Part shown: piece by piece, positions 34,875 through 44,390 of the stretch
How the letters are laid out: every line of letters begins with the position of its first letter
Numbering within the stretch: the first letter of the stretch is position 1
Assembly: GCF_000718775.1 (NCBI RefSeq)
Contig: NZ_JOCB01000026.1
Coordinates: 14,872-78,871, forward strand
Origin: Streptomyces sp. NRRL S-31
GTDB taxonomy: Bacteria; Actinomycetota; Actinomycetes; Streptomycetales; Streptomycetaceae
DNA length: 64,000 nt
Direction: 5' to 3'
Position numbers and translations under genes: made by a program
Notes under the pieces: generated by a model
The model's database searches: none
The model's input: only the letters and a program-made list of their open reading frames with translations
What the model was told of the DNA's origin: nothing

Positions 34875-35594
34875 TCAGCTCGTCGCGCGAACCGCCTCGC
34901 GGATCAGGTCGGCGACCGCCTTCGGCTGGGAGACGGCGACCGCGTGCGACGCGCCCTCGACCTCGACGATCGTCGCGCCGGCCCGCTTCGCGCCGAAGCG
35001 CTCCACCTCCGGGTTGATGGCGTTGTCCGCGGCGGCGACAAGAGCCCACGACGGCTTGGTCTGCCACGCGGCGGCGGCGGCCGTCTCCTCGAACGCGGCG
35101 GCGGCGAGCGGACGCTGCGCGGCCGCGAGGACCTTCGTGACCTCCGCGGGGACGTCGGCGGCGAAGACCGACGGGAAGGCGTCCTCGGCGATGGTGACCT
35201 CGACGGCGGTGCCGCCGTCGGCCACCGGGTACGTCCACTCCTTGAGGTTGCTCACCAGCGGCGAGAGCGGGTAGCGGCCCTGGAGCTCGCCGAGGCTCTC
35301 GCCCTCCTGGAGGGCGTACGCGGCGACGTAGACCAGGCCCACGACGTTCTCCGTGGTGCCGGCCACGGTGATGAGCGCACCACCGTAGGAGTGGCCGACC
35401 AGGATCACCGGGCCGTCGATCTGGGCGGCGACGGAGGCGACGTACGCCGCGTCGGACGCCAGGCCGCGGAGCGGGTTCGGCGGCGCGATCACGGGGATGC
35501 CGTCGCTCTGGAGCTCGGCGATGACGCCGGACCAGCTGGCGGCGTCGGCGAACGCGCCGTGGACCAGGACGACCGTGGGCGTGGAGGTGCTCAT
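34875..35594 (-). CDS. alpha/beta hydrolase
   Basis: 239-aa single-domain alpha/beta hydrolase of the salicylate-esterase/hydroxynitrile-lyase-like type. VVLVHGAFADAASW is the oxyanion strand, Ser is in GHSYGG, the acid is probably in AADNAIN, and His is in ASHAVAV. It lies 20 bp downstream of the HSL-type hydrolase and is surely cotranscribed from the tandem-repeat promoter upstream of that gene. Substrate unknown. Confidence 0.9.
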   Translation of the reverse strand: MSTSTPTVVLVHGAFADAASWSGVIAELQSDGIPVIAPPNPLRGLASDAAYVASVAAQIDGPVILVGHSYGGALITVAGTTENVVGLVYVAAYALQEGESLGELQGRYPLSPLVSNLKEWTYPVADGGTAVEVTIAEDAFPSVFAADVPAEVTKVLAAAQRPLAAAAFEETAAAAAWQTKPSWALVAAADNAINPEVERFGAKRAGATIVEVEGASHAVAVSQPKAVADLIREAVRATS

Positions 35595-35614
35595 GTCTGC
35601 GTTCTCTCGTGCGA

Positions 35615-36586
35615 TCAGGCGGTGTGCAGGGCCGCGTGCAGGGTGCGGACGGCCATCGTGATGGCGGCCTCGGCGGCGTGGGTGCCGCGCAGGGCGTTGA
35701 GCATCACGAAGTCGTGGATGATGCCCTGGAAGCGGACCGCGGTGACCGGAACGCCGGCCTCACGGAGCTTGTTGGCGTAGGCCTCGCCCTCGTCGCGCAG
35801 CACGTCCGCCTCACCGGTGATGACCAGCGCCGGCGGCAGGCCCTGGAGCTGCTCGGTGGTGGCGCGCAGCGGCGAGGCGGTGATCTGGGCGCGCTCGGCC
35901 TCGTCGGTGGTGTACTGGTCCCAGAACCACTGCATGCCGTCGCGGCGCAGGAAGTAGCCGGTGGCGAACTGGTGGTAGGACGCCGTGTCGAAGTTCGCGT
36001 CCGTGACCGGGTAGAACAGCACCTGCTGGACCAGCGGGATGCCGCCGCGCTCCTTGGCCATCAGGGTCAGGGCGGCCGTCATGTTGCCGCCGACCGAGTC
36101 ACCGGCCACGGCCAGCCGCGAGGCGTCCAGGCCCTTCTCGGCGCCCTGCTCCACGATCCACTTCGCGACGGTGAAGTTCTGCTCGATGGCGACCGGGTAG
36201 CGGGCCTCGGGCGAGAGGTCGTACTCGGGGAAGACGACCGCGGCCTCGGCGCCCACGGCGAGTTCGCGCACCAGGCGGTCGTGGGTGTGGGCGTTGCCGA
36301 AGACCCAGCCGGCACCGTGGATGTAGATGATGACGGGGAGGGTGCCGGTGGCGCCGGCGGGCTTGACGATCCGCGCCCGGACGCTGCCCGTGGGGCCGCC
36401 CTCGACCGTGATCCACTCCTCGTCCACGGCCGGCTTCTCGATCTCGCCGGACTGCACCTCGTCGACGGCCTTGCGACCATCGGCCGGAGCCAGGTCGAAG
36501 AGGTACGGCGGGTTGGCGGTCGCCGCGACGAACTCGGCGGCGGCGGGCTCCAGCACCGGCTGCACCGGGGCGTGGGCGTCAGACAT
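35615..36586 (-). CDS. HSL-family alpha/beta hydrolase
   Basis: 323-aa esterase/lipase-like enzyme of the hormone-sensitive-lipase family. The oxyanion motif is IHGAGW (HGGG-like), the nucleophile is in GDSVGGN, the Asp in GEADVLRDEG and the His in GIIHDFVML. ATG 36586 has GGAGA upstream; an in-frame ATG 24 codons earlier lacks coding bias before it. It is first in a two-gene operon with a second hydrolase and divergent from the amidohydrolase operon, with a tandem GTGCGCTG element in front. Confidence 0.9.
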   Translation of the reverse strand: MSDAHAPVQPVLEPAAAEFVAATANPPYLFDLAPADGRKAVDEVQSGEIEKPAVDEEWITVEGGPTGSVRARIVKPAGATGTLPVIIYIHGAGWVFGNAHTHDRLVRELAVGAEAAVVFPEYDLSPEARYPVAIEQNFTVAKWIVEQGAEKGLDASRLAVAGDSVGGNMTAALTLMAKERGGIPLVQQVLFYPVTDANFDTASYHQFATGYFLRRDGMQWFWDQYTTDEAERAQITASPLRATTEQLQGLPPALVITGEADVLRDEGEAYANKLREAGVPVTAVRFQGIIHDFVMLNALRGTHAAEAAITMAVRTLHAALHTA

Positions 36587-36676
36587 GGGGGTATCTCCTG
36601 TATCGCTGCAACAGCGCCGGCAGATCCGGCACATCGCGCGGATCGTCGTGCTCGGCACTCCGGCACCGCAGGCCCC

Positions 36677-36741
36677 AGGGTAGAAGCACCGTCGGGCCGG
36701 CCGTTGCCCGTCAGCGCACGTACGGCGTTCTCACAGCGCAC
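36677..36741 (-). promoter_or_regulatory. tandem-repeat promoter for hydrolase operon
   Basis: On the minus strand GTGCGCTG occurs at 36741-36734 and 36719-36712, exactly 22 bp apart; the second is followed by ACGGGCAA. A TACCCT (36682-36677) lies 21 nt after CAA, the same geometry as at dps. Confidence 0.7.
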
Positions 36742-36794
36742 GGAAACAGGCCCGCCGTCCGGGGTACGCACGGCTCGCCGCCCCGTCGCGACCA

Positions 36795-36859
36795 GTGCGC
36801 TGTCAGGAGCCTTTCAGTGCGCTGACAGAACAATCGACCGCGACCGATGGCCCTAGCTT
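36795..36859 (+). promoter_or_regulatory. tandem-repeat promoter for amidohydrolase operon
   Basis: GTGCGCTG at 36795-36802 and 36817-36824, 22 bp apart, followed by ACAGAACAA; TAGCTT (36854-36859) lies 20 nt after CAA and acts as the presumed -10. No -35 consensus is seen, which fits an activator-dependent promoter. Confidence 0.7.
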
Positions 36860-36993
36860 GACGGCGCAGCGGGTCGCGGTACGCCCTCGACCGAGTGGCG
36901 AACCCCCGCTTCACCCACCGCTCTCTCCGTCCACCACGTCAGCCGCACGCGGCGGACGTCGAAGACGCTCATCCCGGAGGAGGTCCCACAGAC

Positions 36994-38871
36994 GTGTCCC
37001 CCATGCCGGTCGGTGGCCTGACGCCCCAGGCCACCGACGACGCCGCCGAACTCGTCGTCCGCAACGCGAACATCCACACCGGGGACCCGCGCCGCCCGCA
37101 CGCCGAGGCGCTCGCCGTCCGCGACGGTGTGATCACGGTCGTCGGCGACGACCAGGACGTGGCCCCGCACGTCGGACCGGCCACGAAGGTGGTGGACGCG
37201 CTCGGCCGGCGGATGATCCCCGGCCTCAACGACGCCCATCTGCACGTGATCCGCGGCGGGCTCAACTACGTGCTGGAGCTGCGCTGGGACGGCGTGCGCT
37301 CGCTCCGCCAGGGCCTGGCGATGCTGCGGGAACAGGCCGCGCGGACGCCGAAGGGCCAGTGGGTGCGCGTGGTGGGAGGCTGGTCGGCCGAGCAGTTCGC
37401 CGAGCGGCGGCTGCCGACCGTGGCCGAACTCAACGCCGCCGCCCCCGACACCCCGGTGTTCGTCCTGCACCTGTACCAGTCGGCCGTGCTCAACCGGGCG
37501 GCCGTGCAGGCGGCCGGGTTCACCCGGGACACGCCCGACCCCAGGGGCGGACAGATCGTCCGCGGCCGGGACGGGGAGCCGACGGGCATGCTGCTGGCCG
37601 CGCCCAGCGCCCTCATCCTCTACTCGACCCTGGCCGCGGCGCCGGTGCTCGAGGGCGAGGACAAGAAGGTCTCCACCCGGCACTTCCTGCGCGAACTCAA
37701 CCGGTTCGGCCTGACCTCGGCGATCGACGCCGCCGGCGGGTTCCAGAACTTCCCCGAGAACTACAGCACCGTCGTCGAGCTGGCACAGGCCGGCGAGCTG
37801 TCGCTGCGCATCGCCTACCACCTCTTCCCGCAGACCGCCGGCCAGGAGCTCGCGGACCTCGCGCGCTGGATCGAGATGGCCAGCCCCGAGGACGGCGACG
37901 CCTGGCTGCGGCTCAACGGCGCGGGCGAGAACCTCACCTGGGCGGCGGCGGACTTCGAGAACTTCGCCCAGCCGCGCCCCCATCTCGGCGACTACGAGCC
38001 CGAGTTCGAGAAGGCGGTCCGGCTCCTGATGGAGCACGGCTGGGGTTTCCGGCTGCACGCCACCTACGACGAGACCATCCGCCGGGACCTCGCGGTCTTC
38101 GAGAAGCTGGCCGCCGAGGGGCTCTTCCCGGCCGGCAACCGGTGGCTGTTCGACCACGCGGAGACCGCGTCCCCGGAGAGCCTGGACCGGGTCGCCGCGC
38201 TCGGCGGCGCCATGTCCGTGCAGAACAGGCTGTCCTTCCAGGGCGAGGCCTTCCTGCGCCGCTACGGCCCGGGCCGCGCCGCCGACGCCCCGCCGATCCG
38301 CGAGATGCTGGACCGCGGGCTGACCGTGGCCGCCGGTACCGACGCCACCCGGGTGTCCACCTACAACCCGTGGGTGGCCCTGCACTGGCTGGTCAGCGGA
38401 CGTACCGCCGGCGACCTCACGCTGCGCCCGCCCGGCAACCGCGTCGACCGGCAGACCGCGCTGCGCATGTTCACCGTGGCCGGCGCCGAACTGACCGGCG
38501 AGGAGCAGGTCAAGGGCGTGCTGCGGCCCGGTTGTTACGCGGACCTCGCGGTGCTGTCGCACGACTACTTCAACGTGCCGGAGCCGGAGATCGCGCACAT
38601 CGAGTCGCTGCTGACGGTCACCGGCGGCCGGATCGTGTACGCGGCCGGCGAGTACGCGGGAATCGACGAGGAGCTGCCGCCGGTCACCCCCGAATGGAGC
38701 CCGGTGAAGCACTTCGGCGGCTACCAGGCGTCCCGTCCGGCGGGTGTGCGCCAGGCCGAGGCGCTCGGCGAGGCCGTCGCCGAATCGGAGCTGCACCGCA
38801 GCTGGCGCGCACGGCGCGGACAGCTCGACGGCACCGGCGACGTGCCGTTCGACCCCTGCTTCGTCCTCTGA
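36994..38871 (+). CDS. YtcJ-like amidohydrolase
   Basis: 625-aa metal-dependent hydrolase of the amidohydrolase-3/YtcJ group. Metal ligands are visible as DAHLH in IPGLNDAHLH, HATYDE, FDHAE and GTDATR. GTG 36994 is chosen because GGAGGAGG ends 10 nt upstream; ATG 37003 is too far. First gene of a four-gene unit with an isochorismatase-like enzyme, DoxX and a DUF1275 protein. The substrate is unknown; members of the group act on amides, formamides and cyclic ureas. Confidence 0.9.
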   Translation: MSPMPVGGLTPQATDDAAELVVRNANIHTGDPRRPHAEALAVRDGVITVVGDDQDVAPHVGPATKVVDALGRRMIPGLNDAHLHVIRGGLNYVLELRWDGVRSLRQGLAMLREQAARTPKGQWVRVVGGWSAEQFAERRLPTVAELNAAAPDTPVFVLHLYQSAVLNRAAVQAAGFTRDTPDPRGGQIVRGRDGEPTGMLLAAPSALILYSTLAAAPVLEGEDKKVSTRHFLRELNRFGLTSAIDAAGGFQNFPENYSTVVELAQAGELSLRIAYHLFPQTAGQELADLARWIEMASPEDGDAWLRLNGAGENLTWAAADFENFAQPRPHLGDYEPEFEKAVRLLMEHGWGFRLHATYDETIRRDLAVFEKLAAEGLFPAGNRWLFDHAETASPESLDRVAALGGAMSVQNRLSFQGEAFLRRYGPGRAADAPPIREMLDRGLTVAAGTDATRVSTYNPWVALHWLVSGRTAGDLTLRPPGNRVDRQTALRMFTVAGAELTGEEQVKGVLRPGCYADLAVLSHDYFNVPEPEIAHIESLLTVTGGRIVYAAGEYAGIDEELPPVTPEWSPVKHFGGYQASRPAGVRQAEALGEAVAESELHRSWRARRGQLDGTGDVPFDPCFVL

Positions 38872-38967
38872 TCCACCGCCCCCTGGACTCCCGGGAGGCA
38901 CAGCTCGTCCGAGGTGTGCCTCCCGGGTCATCGAAACCCGCTGTTTTCTGTAGAGAGGTATCCCATC

Positions 38968-39630
38968 ATGGTCGACATCGCCCAGGTCACCGCGTCCCCC
39001 AGCCCCGACCTGCTGACGCCCGACAACTGTGCGGTCCTGTTCATCGACCACCAGCCGCAGATGTTCTTCGGCACCGGCAGCGGCGACCGCACCGCGATCA
39101 TCAACGCGACGGTGGGCCTGGCCAAGGCCGCCAAGGTCTTCGACGTCCCGGTCGTGCTCAGCACGGTGGCCGCCGAGTCCTTCTCCGGCCCGATCATGCC
39201 GCAGCTTCCCGAGGTCTTCCCCGGCCACGAGATCATCGACCGGACCACGATGAACGCCTGGGAGGACGGCGCGTTCGTCGAGGCCGTCAAGGCCACCGGC
39301 CGCAAGAAGATCGTCATCGCCGGTCTGTGGACCGAGGTCTGCGTCGTGCTGCCGGCGCTCTCCGCGCTCGCCCAGGGCTACGAGGTCTACGTGGTCACCG
39401 ACGCGTCCGGCGGTGTCAGCCCGCAGGCGCACGAGCACGCCATCCAGCGCATGGTCCAGGCCGGCGTCGTACCGGTCACCTGGGTCCAGGTGCTCCTGGA
39501 GCTCCAGCGGGACTGGGCCCGTGGCGAGACGTACGTCCCGGTCACCGAGGTGGTGAAGGAGCACGCCGGCGCCTACGGCCTCGGCCTGGTCTACGCGCAG
39601 GCGTTCATCGGCGAGCACGCCGCCGGCTGA
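38968..39630 (+). CDS. isochorismatase-like cysteine hydrolase
   Basis: 220-aa isochorismatase-family hydrolase. The triad Asp is in LFIDHQP and the catalytic Cys follows the cis-peptide region in AGLWTEVCVVLPAL. Members often hydrolyse amides such as nicotinamide, N-carbamoyl compounds or ureas, so it may act on the product of the upstream amidohydrolase. ATG 38968 with AGAGAGG upstream. Confidence 0.9.
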   Translation: MVDIAQVTASPSPDLLTPDNCAVLFIDHQPQMFFGTGSGDRTAIINATVGLAKAAKVFDVPVVLSTVAAESFSGPIMPQLPEVFPGHEIIDRTTMNAWEDGAFVEAVKATGRKKIVIAGLWTEVCVVLPALSALAQGYEVYVVTDASGGVSPQAHEHAIQRMVQAGVVPVTWVQVLLELQRDWARGETYVPVTEVVKEHAGAYGLGLVYAQAFIGEHAAG

Positions 39631-39681
39631 CCCCCTCACCAGCGCAACCGGTCAAGGACCGAGTCAGGAACAGGCAGAGAG

Positions 39682-40206
39682 ATGGATGCGGGACTGCTGA
39701 TCCTCCGTGTGGTGGCGGGACTCCTCGTCGCCGGTCACGGAGTGCAGAAAGTGAGCTTCCGGCTCGGAGGTCACGGTTTGGCGGGCGGAACCGAGGAGTT
39801 CCGGCACGACGGCTTCCGCGGGGGCCGGCTGACCGCGGTCGTCGCGGGTGCCAGCCAGATCGGGGCCGGCCTGTTCCTGGCGGCCGGACTGCTCACGCCC
39901 CTGGCGGCGATGGCCGCCATGGGCGTGATGACGGTCGCCGGCACCGTCAAGTGGCCCAACGGCCTCTGGGTGCAGAACGACGGCTACGAGTACCCCCTGG
40001 TCCTCGTCGTCGTCTCGGCGGTGCTGACCCTCACGGGGCCCGGCCGGTGGTCCCTCGACCACGCGGCGGGGATCACCCCATGGCCCCTGTGGGTCGCCGT
40101 CGCCGCGATCGTGGTCGGCCCCGTCAGCGGGCTGCTCACCCGATTGGTGCTGCACCGTGCGCCCACGGCAGCGGAAAGGACGTTCCATGAACCGGCTGCT
40201 GACTGA
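39682..40206 (+). CDS. DoxX family membrane protein
   Basis: 174 aa, four hydrophobic helices, with RVVAGLLVAGHGVQKV matching the DoxX N-terminal helix and its conserved GHG. DoxX-family proteins are small quinone- or thiol-redox-associated membrane proteins. The gene begins 52 bp after the isochorismatase-like gene and overlaps the next gene by 20 bp, so it is in the same operon. Confidence 0.88.
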   Translation: MDAGLLILRVVAGLLVAGHGVQKVSFRLGGHGLAGGTEEFRHDGFRGGRLTAVVAGASQIGAGLFLAAGLLTPLAAMAAMGVMTVAGTVKWPNGLWVQNDGYEYPLVLVVVSAVLTLTGPGRWSLDHAAGITPWPLWVAVAAIVVGPVSGLLTRLVLHRAPTAAERTFHEPAAD

Positions 40207-40921
40207 CGCGGCCCACACCCTGGTCCCGCCCAAGGAGGACCGCCACGGCCCGCTGCCTCCCCTGCTGCTGGTGCTGACCCTGGTCACCGGTCTGGTCGAC
40301 GCGGTGAGCTACCTGGGAATGGGACGCGTCTTCGTCGCCAACATGACCGGCAACGTGGTGTTCCTCGGCTTCGCGCTCGGGGGTGCCAGCACCCTGTCCG
40401 CGCTCGCCTCGATCATCGCGCTGGCGGTGTTCCTCCTCGGCGCGCTGGCCGGCGGCAAGCTGGGAGCCCGGTTCGCCGGGCACCGCGGACGCCTGCTGAC
40501 GGCGGCCACCGCCGTACAGACGGTCCTGACCGCCGTCGCCGTCGTCATCGCGGCGGTCGCCGACGGCCGGGTCACCACCGGTGTCCAGTACGCGCTGATC
40601 GTGTGCCTCGGGCTCGGCCACGGCATGCAGAACGCGGTCGCCCGGCGCCTGGGCGTCCCGGACCTGACCACGACCGTCCTGACGCTGACCCTCACCGGTC
40701 TGGCTGCGGACTCCACCCCGGCGGGCGGGGCGGCGCCCCGCCCGGGCCGCCGGATCCTGTCCGTGCTGGCGATGCTGCTCGGCGCCCTGGCCGGCGCCGC
40801 GCTCGTGCTCCACGGCCACCTGGTCCTCACCCTGGTCCTGTGTCTGCTGCTGCTGGCCGTCGTCTCGGTGGTGACGCACCGTCTGTCCGCCACCGACGCC
40901 CCGTGGACCCGGCCTTCGTAG
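40187..40921 (+). CDS. DUF1275 (YoaK-like) membrane protein
   Basis: 244 aa, about six helices. The conserved motif DAVSYLGMGRVFVANMTGN near 39-57 identifies the YoaK/DUF1275 family, whose function is unknown. ATG 40187 has GAAAGGA upstream and overlaps the DoxX gene. Last gene of the amidohydrolase operon; strong hairpins follow. Confidence 0.9.
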   Translation: MNRLLTDAAHTLVPPKEDRHGPLPPLLLVLTLVTGLVDAVSYLGMGRVFVANMTGNVVFLGFALGGASTLSALASIIALAVFLLGALAGGKLGARFAGHRGRLLTAATAVQTVLTAVAVVIAAVADGRVTTGVQYALIVCLGLGHGMQNAVARRLGVPDLTTTVLTLTLTGLAADSTPAGGAAPRPGRRILSVLAMLLGALAGAALVLHGHLVLTLVLCLLLLAVVSVVTHRLSATDAPWTRPS

Positions 40922-40940
40922 GGGTCCTTCACACACCAGC

Positions 40941-41063
40941 GCGAGCCGCGCCCACTCCCCCGTGGGCGCGGCTCGCCGCGTCTGCGCACCGGCACCACCC
41001 CCGCTCCTCCGTCCGGCCCCGGACAGCGCCGCGGCCCCGCCGGCGGGACCGGCGGGGCCGCGG
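40941..41063. terminator. two 15-bp-stem hairpins between convergent genes
   Basis: Stem 1: GCGAGCCGCGCCCAC (40941-40955) with GTGGGCGCGGCTCGC (40962-40976). Stem 2: CCGCGGCCCCGCCGG (41029-41043) with CCGGCGGGGCCGCGG (41049-41063). The first lies after the DUF1275 gene and the second after the pyruvate oxidoreductase gene. Confidence 0.85.
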
Positions 41064-41076
41064 TGTCGACGAGCCG

Positions 41077-42819
41077 TCAGGGACGCGGGATGTTGCGCAG
41101 GTTGGCGCGGGCCAGGTGGAGCATGCGGCCGACGCCTCCGCTGAGGACCGTACGGCTGGCGGACAGGGCGAAGCCGCTGAGCTGCTCGGCGGTGATCTTC
41201 GGCGGGACGGCCAGCGCGGCGGGGTCGGTGACGACGTCCACCAGCACGGGGCCGTCGTGCGCGAACGCCTCGCGCAGGGCGCCGCGCACGTCGGCGGGCT
41301 TCTCCACCCGGATGCCGCGAGCCCCGGCGGCCGTGGCGATGGCCGCGTAGTCGGTGTGCGGGTAGGTCGTGGCGTGCGGGGGCAGGCCGTCGACCATCAT
41401 CTCCAGGTCGACCATGCCGAGGGAGGAGTTGTTGAAGACGACCACCTTCACCGGCAGCCCGTACTGGACGAGCGTGAGGAAGTCGCCCATGAGCATGGAG
41501 AACCCGCCGTCGCCGGAGAGCGAGACGACCTGCCGGCCGCGGTCCAGGAACTGGGCGCCGATGGCCTGGGGCAGCGCGTTGGCCATGGAGCCGTGCACGA
41601 ACGAGCCCAGGATGCGGCGGCGGCCGTTCGGCGTGAGGTAACGCGCCGCCCAGACACAGCACATGCCGGTGTCCACGGTGAACACGGCGTCGTCGGCGGC
41701 CTCCTCGTCGAGCACGGAGGCCACGTACTCGGGGTGGATCGGGGTCTGCCGCTCGACGTCGTGGGTGTAGGCGGTGACGGCGCCCTCCAGGGCGTGCGTG
41801 TGCCGCTCCAGCATGCGGTCGAGGAAGCGGCGCGAGGTCTTCTCCCGCACCGCGGGCGTCAGGCACCGCAGGGTCTCGCGCACGTCTCCCCAGACCGCGA
41901 GGTCGAGCTGGGTGCGCCGGCCCAGCCGCTCCGGCTGCACGTCGACCTGGACGGTCCGCACGTTCCGGGGCAGGAAGTCGGTGTACGGGAAGTCCGTGCC
42001 GAGCAGGATCAGCAGGTCGCACTCGTGCATGGCCTCGTACGCGGCGCCGTAGCCGAGCAGTCCGGACATGCCGACGTCGTACGGGTTGTCGTACTGGATG
42101 TGCTCCTTGCCGCGCAGGGCGTGGCCCACGGGGGCCTTGACCTTCTCGGCGAACTCCATCACCTCGGCGTGGGCGCCGGCGACGCCCCGGCCGCAGAACA
42201 CCATGACGCGTGTCGCGGCGTCCACCAGCTCGGTGAGCCGGGCGACCTCCTGCTCGCCGGGCCGGATGGCGGGCAGGTCGACGGGCAGGGAGAGTTCGGG
42301 GGCGGCGTCCGGGGAGTTCTCGCCGGCGGTGTCGCCCGACAGGGCCACGACCGAGACCCCGCGGCGGCCCACCGCGTGCTGGATCGCCGTCTGCACCACG
42401 CGCGGCATCTGGCGCGGCGAGGAGATCAGCTCCGAGTAGTGGCTGCACTCTTCGAACAGCCGGTCGGGGTGGGTCTCCTGGAAGTAGCCGGTGCCGATCT
42501 CACCGCTGGGTATCTGGGCGGCCAGGGCGAGCACGGGCGCCATCGAGCGGTGGGCGTCGTACAGCCCGTTGATGAGATGGAGGTTGCCGGGGCCGCAGGA
42601 GCCCGCGCACGCGGCCAGCCGGCCGGTGAGTTGTGCCTCGGCACCGGCGGCGAACGCCGCGACCTCCTCGTGACGGACCTGGATCCAGTCGATGTCGTCA
42701 CGCCGCCTGACCGCGTCGACGACGGGGTTCAGGCTGTCACCGACCACGCCGTAGATGCGGCGCACACCGGCGCGCGCCATCAGGTCGACGTACTGTTCGG
42801 CGATGGTCTGCTTGGCCAT
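41077..42819 (-). CDS. poxB: pyruvate:quinone oxidoreductase / pyruvate oxidase-like
   Basis: 580-aa TPP enzyme. The TPP-activating Glu is in RHEEVAAFAAGAEAQLTG, the central FAD/rossmann-like domain includes VMVFCGRGVAGAH, and the TPP-Mg motif GDGGFSMLMGDF...NN ends with FNNSSLGMV. Length and motifs fit PoxB (pyruvate to acetate plus CO2, electrons to quinone) better than acetolactate synthase. ATG 42819 has GAGGAG upstream. It has the tandem GTGCGCTG promoter element, suggesting control together with dps and the hydrolases. Confidence 0.88.
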   Translation of the reverse strand: MAKQTIAEQYVDLMARAGVRRIYGVVGDSLNPVVDAVRRRDDIDWIQVRHEEVAAFAAGAEAQLTGRLAACAGSCGPGNLHLINGLYDAHRSMAPVLALAAQIPSGEIGTGYFQETHPDRLFEECSHYSELISSPRQMPRVVQTAIQHAVGRRGVSVVALSGDTAGENSPDAAPELSLPVDLPAIRPGEQEVARLTELVDAATRVMVFCGRGVAGAHAEVMEFAEKVKAPVGHALRGKEHIQYDNPYDVGMSGLLGYGAAYEAMHECDLLILLGTDFPYTDFLPRNVRTVQVDVQPERLGRRTQLDLAVWGDVRETLRCLTPAVREKTSRRFLDRMLERHTHALEGAVTAYTHDVERQTPIHPEYVASVLDEEAADDAVFTVDTGMCCVWAARYLTPNGRRRILGSFVHGSMANALPQAIGAQFLDRGRQVVSLSGDGGFSMLMGDFLTLVQYGLPVKVVVFNNSSLGMVDLEMMVDGLPPHATTYPHTDYAAIATAAGARGIRVEKPADVRGALREAFAHDGPVLVDVVTDPAALAVPPKITAEQLSGFALSASRTVLSGGVGRMLHLARANLRNIPRP

Positions 42820-42893
42820 GGCACTCCTCGGGTTCCGGCTGTCGGGCACGGCCCGCCGGCCGAGGGCACGGCGGGTCCGCCTCGCGCGCCCCC

Positions 42894-42957
42894 ACGCTAG
42901 TGAGGGGAGGATGCCGGTGTGGCCCGTCCGCGCACGAGATCGGTTCCGGCAGCGCAC
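42894..42957 (-). promoter_or_regulatory. tandem-repeat promoter for poxB-like gene
   Basis: Minus strand GTGCGCTG at 42957-42950 and GTGCGCGG at 42935-42928, 22 bp apart, followed by ACGGGCCA; TAGCGT (42899-42894) lies 20 nt further on. The second repeat has one mismatch. Confidence 0.65.
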
Positions 42958-43021
42958 CCGGGACCTCGCTCGCCGCCCGCGGGCGGGCGGGGCTTGCGCG
43001 GCGCGGCCGACGGGACCCCGC

Positions 43022-44305
43022 TCAGGCCCGGTTCGGGACCCGGCCCAGGGTGCGGATCGGGTGGGCGAGCAGCAGCGCGGCGGCGGTGAGCAGGGCGACC
43101 ACGACGCCCACCTCGAGCACGCGGTCGGTGCCGAACGCCCCGACGGCGGGACCGGCCAGCGCGCTGCCGACCGGGAACATGCCGACGGAGCCCGCGACCT
43201 CGTAGGCGTGGACGCGGTTGAGCACCTCGCCCGGCACCTGGGTCTGCACGCTGGTGGCCCACATGACGCCCCAGAAGGTGATGCCGATCCCGACCACGAC
43301 CTGGGCGACGGCGAGCAGCCAGACCGGCCAGCCGAGGACGATGCCGAGCGGGTAGAGCGGGTAGGCGAGCATCGCCACGGCGCCCGCGGCGAGCGGCCGT
43401 ACCGGCTTGTAGCGGAGCGCCAGCAGGCCACCGGCCACGGTGCCCGCGCCGAACGCGCAGTTGAGCAGGCCGAAGGCGGTGGCACCGTGCTCGGGGACGA
43501 TCACCCCGGCGGCGATCGACAGTTGCGGGCCCCAGGAGAGCACGGCGAAGAACATCCAGATCACGATCACGCCCCAGAGCCAGCTGCGGGCGCGGAACTC
43601 GTGCCAGCCGACCACCAGGTTGCGCCACAGGCTCTCGCCGGCGGGCGGGGCGGGCACCACCCCGAGCCGGAGCGCGAACAGGCAGGCGGCGCTGGTGCCG
43701 TAGGCGACGGCGGAGATCACCATCACCCAGCCGGTGTCGGCGGTGCCGACCAGCACACCGGCCAGCGCCGGACCGCCCAGCGCGGTGAGCGCCTCGGAGA
43801 TGCGCAGCACGCCGTTGGCGCCCTGTACGTCCCTGGCCACCAGCGGGATGGTCGAGGAGGCGCCGGGCTGGAACATCGCGTTCGCGGTACCGGCGATCAT
43901 CAACAGCCCGTACAGGTGCCACAGGTGGTCGATGCCGTGGAGGAAGAGGAAGGCCAGCAGGACGTGGGCGGTGAGGTTGGCCAGGTCGGAGGCGATCATC
44001 ATCCGGCGGGCGGTGAAGCGGTCGGCGAGCACGCCGCCGAAGAGCACCAGTCCGGCGAAGGGGCCGACCAGGAAGGCCATCGCGTAGCCCGCGGTGCTCA
44101 GGGCGTACCCGGCGCTGAGCAGCCCGGCCGAGACCGCGACCGGCAGCATGGCCCAGCCGAGCAGGCCCGCGCTGCGGGCGGTGAAGTAGCACCGGAAGTT
44201 ACGGGACCAGATCGCCGGTTCCGCGGCCGGCGGCGCCGGGGCGGGCCGGTCCTGGTCCTGCGCGGACGGCACCGCCGCGGTGTGTTCTGCCGAGCGATCC
44301 TTCAT
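43022..44305 (-). CDS. MFS transporter (EntS-like MFS_3)
   Basis: 427 aa, about 12 helices; the motif A loop is GGVLADRFTARRMMI, and overall pattern (SRNFRCYFTARSAGLLGWAM) matches MFS_3 exporters such as the enterobactin exporter EntS. It starts at ATG 44305, 85 bp after the deacetylase gene, and is the last gene of the second biosynthetic operon. Probable product exporter. Confidence 0.87.
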   Translation of the reverse strand: MKDRSAEHTAAVPSAQDQDRPAPAPPAAEPAIWSRNFRCYFTARSAGLLGWAMLPVAVSAGLLSAGYALSTAGYAMAFLVGPFAGLVLFGGVLADRFTARRMMIASDLANLTAHVLLAFLFLHGIDHLWHLYGLLMIAGTANAMFQPGASSTIPLVARDVQGANGVLRISEALTALGGPALAGVLVGTADTGWVMVISAVAYGTSAACLFALRLGVVPAPPAGESLWRNLVVGWHEFRARSWLWGVIVIWMFFAVLSWGPQLSIAAGVIVPEHGATAFGLLNCAFGAGTVAGGLLALRYKPVRPLAAGAVAMLAYPLYPLGIVLGWPVWLLAVAQVVVGIGITFWGVMWATSVQTQVPGEVLNRVHAYEVAGSVGMFPVGSALAGPAVGAFGTDRVLEVGVVVALLTAAALLLAHPIRTLGRVPNRA

Positions 44306-44390
44306 GACTCTTCCATGCTCCAGCCGTAGTTCGTGATCTTCAGGGTCGGGGGGACGGCCCGGCGGCCCGGCGGTGCGGGGCCGGGGCCGG

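Larger units (their letters stand above)
36587..36993. other. divergent region with two tandem-repeat promoters
   Basis: No gene. The 407 bp hold two copies of a 22-bp-spaced direct repeat, one facing each way (36712-36741 leftward, 36795-36824 rightward), with -10-like hexamers downstream of each. Confidence 0.75.
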